This document shows positions 9,001 through 14,440 of a stretch of 51,609 nt of DNA, one piece after another (the stretch's first letter is position 1; the number at the start of each line of letters is the position of its first letter). This stretch comes from Mycobacterium sp. E2479. GTDB lineage: Bacteria; Actinomycetota; Actinomycetes; Mycobacteriales; Mycobacteriaceae. A model generated the notes under the pieces. It searched no databases. It was not told the DNA's origin and saw only the letters and a program-made list of their open reading frames with translations. Both the position numbers and the translations under genes were made by a program. The stretch is taken from NCBI RefSeq assembly GCF_001667925.1, contig NZ_LZJR01000150.1, positions 1 to 51,609 on the forward strand, in the 5' to 3' direction.

Positions 9001-11703
9001 GTGGAATTCCGCACCGATGTGTTCGACGTAAAAACCATCGAAGCGCTGATCAAACGGTTGGAGCGGGTACTGGTGGCGATCACTGCCGACCCCAGCCGGC
9101 GATTGTCGTCAGTGGATCTGCTCGATGAGGCTGACCACGCTCGCCTCGACGAACTCGGCAACCGGGCAGTATTGGCCCAGCCCAGACCGCGGACGGCGGT
9201 GTCCATTCCGGCGTTGTTCGCCGCGCAGGTCGAGCGAGCCCCAGACGCGGTGGCAACGGTCTGCGGCGATCGTGCGTGGACCTACCGCGAACTGGAGGAC
9301 ACCGCTAACCGGTTGGCGCACCTGCTGGCCGACCATGGTGCGGGCCCCGGGCAATGTGTGGCATTGCTGTTGTCCCGGTCCGTCGAGGCGATCGCGGCGA
9401 TCTTGGCGGTACTCAAAACCGGTGCCGCCTACGTCCCGGTCGATCCGGCGCTGCCGGAGGCCCGGATCGGATTCATCCTCGCCGACGCCACACCCATCGC
9501 CGCGGTCACCACCGCGGCCCTGCGGTCCCGGCTGGACGGGCATGACATACCGGTGGTCGATGTCCATGACGACGCTGTGCAGAGCCAACCTAGTACGGCA
9601 CTACCGACGCCGGCCCCTGATGACCTCGCCCACATCATTTACACCTCCGGCACCACGGGGGTGCCCAAGGGCGTGGCAGTGACCCATCACAATGTGGCCC
9701 AGCTGTTCGATTCGCTGAATGCGGGCATTGAGTTGGTGCCGGGGCAGGTGTGGACACAGTTTCACTCCTTGGCCTTCGACTTTTCGGTGTGGGAAATTTG
9801 GGGCGCGTTGCTGCACGGGGGTCGGCTGGTTGTGGTGCCCGAAGAGGTGACGCGCTCACCGGAGGACTTCCACGACCTGCTGATTGCGGAACGGGTCAGC
9901 GTGTTGACCCAGACTCCATCGGCTGTGGGAATGCTCTCGCCTGAGGGGTTGGGGCCGGCCGCGTTGGTCATCGGCGCTGAGCCGTGCCCGGCCGAGCTGG
10001 TGGATCGCTGGGCGCCGGGCCGCGTGATGATCAACGTCTACGGGCCGACCGAAACGACGATGTGGGCGTCTAAGAGCGCGCCGTTGACTGCGGGGTCAGG
10101 GTCGCCGCCGGTTGGCTCGCCGGTGCCGGGGGCTGCCTTCTTCGTGCTGGATGCGTGGTTGCGGCCGGTCCCCTCCGGTGTGGTGGGCGAGTTGTATGTG
10201 GCCGGCAGAGGGGTGGGTTGCGGCTATTGGCGTCGGTCGGGGTTGACCGCGTCGCGGTTCGTGGCGTGTCCGTTCGCAGGCGCGGACGGTGCCGGAGCGC
10301 AGGGGCACCGGATGTATCGGACCGGGGATCTGGTGCGGTGGCGCGCCGACGGGCAACTGGACTATCTGGGACGCGCTGACGAACAGGTCAAGATACGTGG
10401 GTATCGCATCGAACTCGGTGAAGTTCAGGCTGCGCTGGCAGCGCTGGACGGGGTGGATCAGGCAGTGGTAGTCGCCCGCGAGGACGGGTCTGGCGGCAGA
10501 CGTCTGGTGGGCTACATCACGGGCAACGCCCACCCGGCCGAGACCCGCGCCGCGCTGGCCACTCGCCTACCGGCATACATGATCCCCGCGGCGGTAGTGG
10601 CGCTTGACGCATTGCCATTGACGGTCAACGGGAAACTCGACAGACGCGCCCTGCCTGCACCGGAATATGACGGCACCAATGGTTATCGGGCCCCCGCCAC
10701 TCCTACTGAGGAGACGCTCGCCGGCATCTACGCTGAAGTGCTCGGGCTGGAGCGGGTCGGGGTCGACGACTCGTTCTTCGACCTAGGCGGGGATTCGCTT
10801 TCGGCGATGCGAGTGGTCGCCGAAATCAATAAGCGCCTGGATGCCGACCTCGCGGTGCGCACCTTGTTCCACGCGCCGTCGGTTCGAAGCTTGAGCCGGC
10901 AGTTGGGTACAGGTGCCAGCCAGCTCGACATAGTCCCCGTCGAGGTCCTCAAAGAGGGCGCTGATCTTCCGCTGTTTTGCATCCATCCCGGGGGCGGGAT
11001 GAGTTGGCCGTATCAGCGTCTTAGTAATTACCTCGACTGCCCCATCATTGGAATTCAACAACTTTTAGTGGACGACGAAGCTGAACCCCAGACAATTCCC
11101 GATATGGCGAAGAATTACGCCGACAGGATACAAAAGGTTGATCCTAACGGGCCTTACAACGTTCTGGGCTGGTCTTTTGGAGGGCTCGTCGCTCACGAAG
11201 TCGCCATTGAGCTTCAGCAACGTGGATGCGCAATCGCACGCCTTATCCTGTTCGACGCTCAGCTGAGTCTCGACGGCGCGAGCGTGCCGACCCATCCCTT
11301 AGAGGACAGGCAGATGCTGGAAGAAATTCTGCGGTTTTATGGCATAGATGTTCCCGGGCAGGAAGAGCCGCTCAACGCCGATCAGATAGAAAAATTAATG
11401 CTCGAACGAGGGATCAAAGACTTCCCTAGATATAAACGGCTTGTTGATTGGATAATCCAAAACTTTAATAAGAACATGGAGTTACAACGAGCTCACGAAC
11501 CTCGCATTTTCGACGGTGATCTGACCATATTCTCTGCGGTGGGCACGGAGAGCGATCGCGGTTCATATCTTATTGAGACTTGGCAGCCGTACGTCGCCGG
11601 CGACATTACAGAGTATCCGGTCGACTGCGCACATGAGAATATGTTGACTATCGAATCGCTCAGCCTGTACGGCGAACAACTCAGACTTCTTTTAGGACCG
11701 TAG
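1..11703 (+). CDS. Nonribosomal peptide synthetase, C-terminal modules with internal N-methyltransferase and terminal thioesterase (5'-partial)
   Basis: The reading frame is already open at base 1, inside a carrier-protein domain, so the gene begins upstream; about 3900 residues are present. Domains by nucleotide position are: PCP0 with LGGDS at 46-60 (pantetheine Ser codon 58-60); C1 about 220-1500, with HHIAFDGW at 613-636; A1 about 1600-4300, with FTSGSTGVPKG near 2080, interrupted about 2980-3740 by a SAM methyltransferase (LEIGVGSG near 3160); PCP1 with MGGDS at 4420-4434; C2 about 4590-5900 (HH at 4993); A2 about 6010-7460; PCP2 (LGGDS at 7591); C3 about 7760-9080 (HH at 8158); A3 about 9190-10660; PCP3 (LGGDS at 10783); TE about 10930-11700, with GWSFGG (Ser codon 11173), Asp codon 11254 and His codon 11632. 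No epimerase domain is seen. The module order predicts at least a tetrapeptide segment with one N-methylated residue, released by the TE by hydrolysis or cyclisation. By eye the adenylation codes read DAFVVMAIWK (A1), DFWTLGAVYK (A2) and DFWTVGVMWK (A3), which I cannot assign confidently. No MbtH or tailoring gene follows. Confidence 0.96.
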   Translation, partial: VLGIERVGIDDSFFELGGDSISAMRLIAAINTNLDSGLSVRTVFEAPTIAQLAPRIGEGAGRRPPLVPVERPTVVPLSFAQSRLWFLNRFEGGVATYNIPTAFRIRGALDVEALSAALDDVVARHESLRTIFPDIDGVPFQEVLPARAGMWRREGTAVVSLPEQDVVGELAALGGYRFDLATEIPIRAQIYSIDPEQHVLGIVVHHIAFDGWSLAPMVRDVGEAYQARRQGHAPGWAPLPVQYVDYTLWQRESLGAESDPDSLIAGQLRYWLQELADLPEVASLPTDHARPPVPSYRGDAVEIRIDPHVWAGTRALATAHNATASMVLQAVLAVVLHRVGAGEDVVLGTPIAGRQDAALDDLVGFFVNTWVLRVGVDSQQRFSDVLQQVRQKALDAYTNQDVPFERLVEQLNPARSTAHHPLFQVAMVFQNNVRPEPLAFDDVGVEPLGGSTRTAKFDLDFHLSEVRPENSDAPMAAGVVTYATDLFDRTTIERLVTWFGRVIEAVAADASVVVGDVALLDGSECDLVLSAWSGIGVEAPAGVAPQLLAAAVSADADAAALIDGARELSYQELDEWSTRLARVLIEIGVGPERAVGVAMDRCAELVVAWWAVVKAGGIYVPVDPAYPIERIATVLDAVTAVCVLTSGRDTMAGAGARPVIRVDALDVSGHSADPITDSDRIAPLWVDDTAYVIFTSGSTGVPKGVTVSHAGLLGLVAAQRKIFESGTDARVLMVAVPTFDASVFEMVWAAGSGAALVVAPPQVYAGDALTGLLQDRRVSAAVITPSVLTSLDRARLDGVDTLVTMGEACPQELVAAWAPGRRIFNAYGPTEATIWASCSAPLSGGQPVNIGAPIPGMCALVLDARLNPTPIGVVGELYLSGPALAQGYVGRADLTAERFVADPYVGAGSRMYRTGDLVRWTRAGSLDYLGRADTQIKLRGQRIEPGEIENTLLACPQVARAAVTVHRSDTGSQLIAYITIEHTSTADQDAEIVEEWQHLYDELYDADVEAPGFGMDFRGWNSSYTDDAIPLEEMVEWRSATVDRIMALRPRRVLEIGVGSGLVLSQIAPVCERYVATDISAVVIDRLARTLEDLQIPWRDRVELLTRPAHVTEALPEGGFDTIILNSVVQYFPNAGYLGDLINNAMDLLAPGGSLFIGDVRNHSLQSAFQTGVALARTTSTDAAEIRQRVQSAMLGEPELLLAPEFFTALAAAHASVAGVDIEVKRGFADNELNRYRYDVVFYKAPAPVRSLAGAPTWSWTDCAGLDGLRTRLLAERPATVRVTDIHRAGVISDVRIERGLAAGLPPGEAVVEAGSWNADVVPEELHRIGDTTGYHVAVTWGAQRGTLDAVFIAPSDGGTQHAPPLTDLYLASAGADQSRVKSNDPNTNTKLGAVRQRLSARLPEYMVPTQILVLEEFPLTASGKLDRKALPAPLFAGAPFRAPHTETEKVVAEAFAEVLGVNRVGLDDDFFAMGGDSLIATRASARLQLRLGREVPVRYLFDASTVGGLAQYLDRNRGGTARPPVRPMSRPARIPLSYAQSRLWFIDQLQGPSPVYNMPAALRLCGRLDADALGAAVGDLVDRHESLRTLFTVHEGTPVQVVVPGEQADFGWDVVDATGWPTTRLDEAIGAAVRYTFDLASEIPLRAWLFRVADDEHVLVVVVHHIAADGWSIAPLARDLGVAYASRCAGRAPDWAPLPVQYADYTLWQRESFGDLADSDSPIAAQLSFWEDTLAGMPERLQLPTDRPYPPVADQRGANVAVSWGTGLQQRVHRIAREHNATSFMVVQTALAVLLAKLSASSDVAVGFPVAGRRDPGLDELVGFFVNTLVLRVDLAGDPTVAELLAQVRRRSLAAYEHQDVPFELLVDRLKPTRSLTHSPLIQVALTWQNLPWQQGDAAGLTFGDLRATQLRVDTQTARMDLAFSLAERFTEDGEPAGIGGTVEFRTDVFDAVSIELLIARLERVLAAMSADPARRLSSMDVVDAAERDRLEQWGNRAALTRPAPVPVSVPALFGAQVARAPHAVAIRCGQSSWTYRELDEASNRLAHVLAGRGVGPGECVALLFNRSFEAVVAMLAVLKAGAAYLPMDPAAPAARIEFMVDDAGPIVAITTAELADRLDGHDVAVVDVRDPTVDTQPGTALPGLGPAPDDLAYLIYTSGTTGAPKGVAVTHHNVTYLAESLPTALSLPGVWTQCHSYAFDFSVWEIWGALLRGGRLVVVPEEITGAPDDFHALLVAEGVNVLTQTPSAVAVLSPQGLGSTALLLGGEACPPEVVQRWAPGRVVVNAYGPTEATVYVAISAPLSAGTKVVPIGSPVLGAALFVLDGWLRAVPAGVVGELYVAGARVGVGYVGRTGLTGSRFVACPFGGPGTRMYRTGDLVRWGGDGQLQYVGRADDQVKIRGYRIELSEVQAALAGLPGVGQAVVVAREERPGDKRLVSYVTGTAEPGEIRAQLGERLPAYMMPAAIVVVEALPVTTSGKVDTRALPAPEYRDLDRYHPPSNAIEDMLAGIYAQVLGLDRVGADDSFFELGGDSLAAMRLVAAVNAGLGANLAVRAVFETPTVAGLAPRVGAEAGRFEPLVATARPEVVPLSFAQNRLWFIDQLQGPSPIYNIPVSFRLRGPLDTEALGAALADVMGRHESLRTLFPAVDGIPRQLVVPAERADFGWEIVDTSDWPPARLAEAIDTAVRYTFDLSSEIPLHATLFHVGDDEHVLAVVVHHIAADGWSIAPLVRDLGVAYASRCAGKAPGWAPLAVQYVDYALWQRGQLGSLEDGHSLIAAQLAYWENALAGMPDRLQLPTDRPYPPVANLLGASVAVHWPAQLQQQVTLVAREHNATSFMLIQAALAVLLAKLSASADVAVGFPIAGRRDPALYDLVGFFVNTLVLRVDLTGDPSLAELLAQVRGRSLAAYEHQDVPFELLVERLNPTRSLTHHPLVQVALAWQNFGGQDTTNLGAGFASGDLQIAPLSVDTHSARMDLTFSLAERWTEGGEPAGIGGAVEFRTDVFDVKTIEALIKRLERVLVAITADPSRRLSSVDLLDEADHARLDELGNRAVLAQPRPRTAVSIPALFAAQVERAPDAVATVCGDRAWTYRELEDTANRLAHLLADHGAGPGQCVALLLSRSVEAIAAILAVLKTGAAYVPVDPALPEARIGFILADATPIAAVTTAALRSRLDGHDIPVVDVHDDAVQSQPSTALPTPAPDDLAHIIYTSGTTGVPKGVAVTHHNVAQLFDSLNAGIELVPGQVWTQFHSLAFDFSVWEIWGALLHGGRLVVVPEEVTRSPEDFHDLLIAERVSVLTQTPSAVGMLSPEGLGPAALVIGAEPCPAELVDRWAPGRVMINVYGPTETTMWASKSAPLTAGSGSPPVGSPVPGAAFFVLDAWLRPVPSGVVGELYVAGRGVGCGYWRRSGLTASRFVACPFAGADGAGAQGHRMYRTGDLVRWRADGQLDYLGRADEQVKIRGYRIELGEVQAALAALDGVDQAVVVAREDGSGGRRLVGYITGNAHPAETRAALATRLPAYMIPAAVVALDALPLTVNGKLDRRALPAPEYDGTNGYRAPATPTEETLAGIYAEVLGLERVGVDDSFFDLGGDSLSAMRVVAEINKRLDADLAVRTLFHAPSVRSLSRQLGTGASQLDIVPVEVLKEGADLPLFCIHPGGGMSWPYQRLSNYLDCPIIGIQQLLVDDEAEPQTIPDMAKNYADRIQKVDPNGPYNVLGWSFGGLVAHEVAIELQQRGCAIARLILFDAQLSLDGASVPTHPLEDRQMLEEILRFYGIDVPGQEEPLNADQIEKLMLERGIKDFPRYKRLVDWIIQNFNKNMELQRAHEPRIFDGDLTIFSAVGTESDRGSYLIETWQPYVAGDITEYPVDCAHENMLTIESLSLYGEQLRLLLGP

Positions 11704-11765
11704 ATCGCCGTTGCTGCGCGGCACACCGGCGGTGAACGTCGCAGCATTCGATGCAAGGCTGGTTG

Positions 11766-12080
11766 TCACGAAATTGGGTCAACCCGCCGGGGTTCGCGGT
11801 GCTTTGCGTTCCAGTCGCTTTCAAGTTTCCGGACTCGCCTTGCCTCTTTCCATAACCAGGCCCCGGCAGTCGCAATGGCCAGCAGCGCGGTGACAGCGGT
11901 GATGAGCCCGGCCTGATATTGCCGGTGGGCCAAGCTCGCAAGGCAGATCCCATATGCCACCAAGCCAACCGTCATCAGAAGCAGCGCAGGCTCTTTGGCC
12001 GGACTCTTCAGCGCCTGCCCCACTAGCGGGCGGCTGGTCCGCTGGTGGTCCACAGGATCGATAGAGGTGAGATAGCGCAT
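11766..12080 (-). CDS. UsfY-family small membrane protein
   Basis: This 104-residue protein has the UsfY pattern: an N-terminal DPVDHxRTxRP motif (residues 8-18), two hydrophobic segments (about 31-51 and 57-77), and a basic tail of the ARRVRKLESDW type. UsfY is named for a gene near sigF in M. tuberculosis; its function is unknown, and it probably sits in the cytoplasmic membrane. The ATG at 12080 is preceded by a strong Shine-Dalgarno (GAGGAGG, four bases away), which fixes the start. The gene converges on the NRPS, leaving 62 bases between stops. No SigF-type promoter with correct spacing was found. It lies far from any visible sigF, so it is probably a paralogue rather than usfY itself. 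Confidence 0.8.
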   Translation of the reverse strand: MRYLTSIDPVDHQRTSRPLVGQALKSPAKEPALLLMTVGLVAYGICLASLAHRQYQAGLITAVTALLAIATAGAWLWKEARRVRKLESDWNAKHREPRRVDPIS

Positions 12081-12178
12081 AAGGCCTCCTCAGCTGTAGA
12101 CGCTACTCACCCATGATCACGAAAACAATGACTGCAGGTCACTATTTCCGTCCGAAATCTTCTGCCTCCGCGACGCGA

Positions 12179-13012
12179 TTACGGACGGCCCGGGACACCG
12201 GGCAGACCGTCTTGAATGTCATGCAGATTCCCTTGAATGCCTTGCAATTTACGCTCGATGGCCTGCAGATCAGAGAGGGTGTTCTGATAGGCCGGCGAGA
12301 TCTGGTCCGGCGTCGTTGGCCGAGATTGTGGGCAGTAGGAGGCGATGGCCCCCGCGGTTACGGCGGTACTTTGATCGGCATCCCATACAGATGTTCGTTG
12401 CACGAAGCCGACTGCGTCTGCGAAGTTCGGTTGGTGCGCCAGGAAGTCGCACACCGCATGTCCTTGGGCCATCACGTAGTCCTGGCTGGGAACTGGCACG
12501 CCTTCCTGTTTCAGCACGGAGATGAACGCCGCGTCAACTGCGTTGATCGCTGGAGCGGACGGCTTCGGCGCGGCCGGTGTGGAGGGCGCGGCCGGCGTGA
12601 CGGGTGCGGCCGACGGCGGGCTCTCCTCCGACTGCGCCGATGGACCTTGGCGGTGGAGCACGAACATCACCACCACCGCGGAGACCACGGCCACCAGAGA
12701 CAGCGGTAATGCCGCGAAAAGACCGAAGCGGCGCAGCGCAGCGACCTTATGTCGCCGAGGCACCATGGCGCGGAGTCTGCTGGCGCGCGACCGGGCGGCG
12801 GTGACGACCTCGGTCTCCAAGGCGTCGAACAAGTCGAGCTCAGAAGTCCCAGCGCCGTGGGCCAAGATCTCGTCGAGCAATTGGTCGGCCTCCACGATCG
12901 AGGGCCGACCGCCCTGCTCGCGGATCGCCTGGCGCCGCAGCGCGATGAGCCGCAATTCCGAGTCGATCTTCTCGCGGTCGCGCATACCAATCAGTTTGAG
13001 AGTGCCACGCAA
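12179..13012 (-). CDS. Membrane-anchored DUF732 protein
   Basis: About 277 residues. A charged, helical, cytosolic-looking N-terminal part (residues 1-95) is followed by one transmembrane helix (about 98-120), an Ala/Pro/Ser-rich linker and a DUF732 domain (about 155-230). The DUF732 domain has the typical spaced cysteine pair (C188 and C227, the latter in SYCP). The last 40 residues form a probable amphipathic coiled-coil helix. DUF732 is a mycobacterial exported domain of unknown function, so the topology puts it outside the membrane with an unusually long cytoplasmic region. The TTG at 13012 is chosen because AGGGAG lies nine bases upstream; a TTG at 13021 and an ATG at 12985 are alternatives. 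The gene is divergent from the transglycosylase gene, with about 115 bases between starts. Confidence 0.78.
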   Translation of the reverse strand: MRGTLKLIGMRDREKIDSELRLIALRRQAIREQGGRPSIVEADQLLDEILAHGAGTSELDLFDALETEVVTAARSRASRLRAMVPRRHKVAALRRFGLFAALPLSLVAVVSAVVVMFVLHRQGPSAQSEESPPSAAPVTPAAPSTPAAPKPSAPAINAVDAAFISVLKQEGVPVPSQDYVMAQGHAVCDFLAHQPNFADAVGFVQRTSVWDADQSTAVTAGAIASYCPQSRPTTPDQISPAYQNTLSDLQAIERKLQGIQGNLHDIQDGLPGVPGRP

Positions 13013-13128
13013 TTGTGACAACTCCCTGCGAAAAAACGACCGTCACATCATTGATGTCCCAGGCTCCGATGCGACAGACTCGCGGTGACCAACAAAACCG
13101 GAGCCATGAAACTCGACATTGGACGGAC

Positions 13129-14079
13129 GTGATCACCGTGACTCGTGACCGGCGCACCGCACCACTCGTCGTCGGCGCGATCGTGTGGGGGCTCGCTGGG
13201 TGTTCCGCGCACCCGACGGCCGCGGCCGGACCCACCACAGCCGCACGCGTCGCCGAGGCTCCGGCGCCGACGACGCGGATGGTGCCCGCCGACCAGGCGA
13301 CTGGAGGTGCACAGCCTCGCCTGGCGCCGGACCCCGCGCAGTTGGCCGACGACCTGGTGGCCGACGAGCGCGCGCTGCGTGATCCAGGGACACCGGACCC
13401 GGCGCTGACGGCGGCAGCACATCGCGAGCAGGCGGCCTACCGCGCCATTGGGCGCCACCCCGAATGGGATGCCATCACGCGCCCGCGGATCCCCCCGGAG
13501 TTGCTCGATGTCTACAACCGCAATGTTGAAGCCCGCCGCCAACTCACCGCGCTGACCCCGGTGCGCGCAACCCTTCCGGCATGGCGCATCGTGGCGCCGG
13601 CACCGGCCGACGAGCTGATGAACTACTACCACCAGGCGGAGTCTGAATCCGGTGTCAGTTGGAACTACCTGGCTGCGATCAATTTCGTGGAGTCCCGCTT
13701 CGGCAGCATCGCCGGCGCGAGCACCGCCGGCGCCCAGGGACCCATGCAGTTTTTGCCCTCGACGTTCGCCGGCTACGGCCAAGGTGGCGACATCCACTCG
13801 CCCCACGACAGCATCCTGGCGGCGGGACGCTACCTGGCCGCCAATGGCTTCGCCAACGACCGGGATCACGCCATCTACGGCTACAACCACGCCCACGAAT
13901 ATGTTCGTGCCGTCGACGACTACGCGGCGCTGATGGCCGACGATCCCGCGACGTTCGCCGCGTATTACCGATGGGACGTCTACTGCCTGACGACGGCGGG
14001 CGATGTGTTGCTTCCCATCGGGTATGACGCGTCCGCGCCGATCCCGGCCGCCGATTATGTGGCGGCCCACCCGCAGTAA
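13129..14079 (+). CDS. Lipoprotein lytic transglycosylase (SLT family)
   Basis: Starting from the GTG at 13129, the first residues form a basic n-region, a short hydrophobic stretch and a lipobox LAGC (lipidated Cys about 25), so the 316-residue protein should be an exported lipoprotein. The C-terminal half is a soluble lytic transglycosylase fold: the presumed catalytic Glu is in FVESRFG, followed by the family signatures GAQGPMQFLPSTF and YGYNHAxEYV. The family cleaves peptidoglycan glycan strands to 1,6-anhydro products during wall growth or turnover. A longer in-frame reading to 13015 would lack a signal sequence and overlap the divergent gene, so it is rejected; GTG at 13138 is an alternative. 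It converges on the small gene ending at 14085. Confidence 0.85.
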   Translation: MITVTRDRRTAPLVVGAIVWGLAGCSAHPTAAAGPTTAARVAEAPAPTTRMVPADQATGGAQPRLAPDPAQLADDLVADERALRDPGTPDPALTAAAHREQAAYRAIGRHPEWDAITRPRIPPELLDVYNRNVEARRQLTALTPVRATLPAWRIVAPAPADELMNYYHQAESESGVSWNYLAAINFVESRFGSIAGASTAGAQGPMQFLPSTFAGYGQGGDIHSPHDSILAAGRYLAANGFANDRDHAIYGYNHAHEYVRAVDDYAALMADDPATFAAYYRWDVYCLTTAGDVLLPIGYDASAPIPAADYVAAHPQ

Positions 14080-14084
14080 TCCAC

Positions 14085-14321
14085 CTAGACGTATTTGCGG
14101 GCAATGTCCCGCAGATGCGAACGCAGGTCTTGACCGGTGGCCCTTTCCAGTCTGATGCCCAGCTCGCCGGCGAGATTAACGAAGCCCATCAACAGCATGA
14201 GCTCGCCGTGGGGCTCGCCCACGTTCTCGACCAACCGGCTCCAGGCGAAGTCTGGGTCGCTCTCGGATGACCAGGCCGTCATGACCTCGATGGCTCGGCG
14301 AACGTTCTCCTTCACGTCCAT
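14085..14321 (-). CDS. Small hypothetical protein, 78 aa
   Basis: The sequence is acidic and amphipathic, without a signal peptide or membrane segment, so it is probably a small cytosolic helical protein. I do not recognise a named family. The ATG at 14321 (MDVKENVRRA...) is preferred: upstream codons are Arg/Pro-rich low-complexity sequence that overlaps a strong terminator hairpin (14379-14418) and the end of the next gene, which argues against the longer reading. The gene is convergent with the transglycosylase gene, with only five bases between stop codons. Confidence 0.6.
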   Translation of the reverse strand: MDVKENVRRAIEVMTAWSSESDPDFAWSRLVENVGEPHGELMLLMGFVNLAGELGIRLERATGQDLRSHLRDIARKYV

Positions 14322-14378
14322 GCCCGCAGCCTGCCATGGCGGCGCTGCCCGCGCGGGGTCGAGACGGCGCGGTAAACG

Positions 14379-14418
14379 CGTCAGCGGGCGCGCCGATTTA
14401 CGGTCGCGCCCGCTGACG
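14379..14418 (-). terminator. Strong intrinsic terminator-like hairpin
   Basis: A perfect 14-base-pair inverted repeat (arms 14379-14392 and 14405-14418) encloses a 12-base loop that can add three more pairs. It starts 23 bases past the stop of the Gly/Pro-rich gene (14441). On the minus strand it is followed by CGTTTACC, a weak U tract, as is usual for mycobacterial terminators. Confidence 0.75.
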
Positions 14419-14440
14419 GTTTCAGGGCGATCGGTACGGA

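Noticed and set aside
12091..12140. Possible SigF promoter (GTTT...GGGTGA) upstream of the UsfY-family gene
   Set aside because: The spacing between the two elements is about ten bases instead of 15-17, and the -10 element is not GGGTAT.
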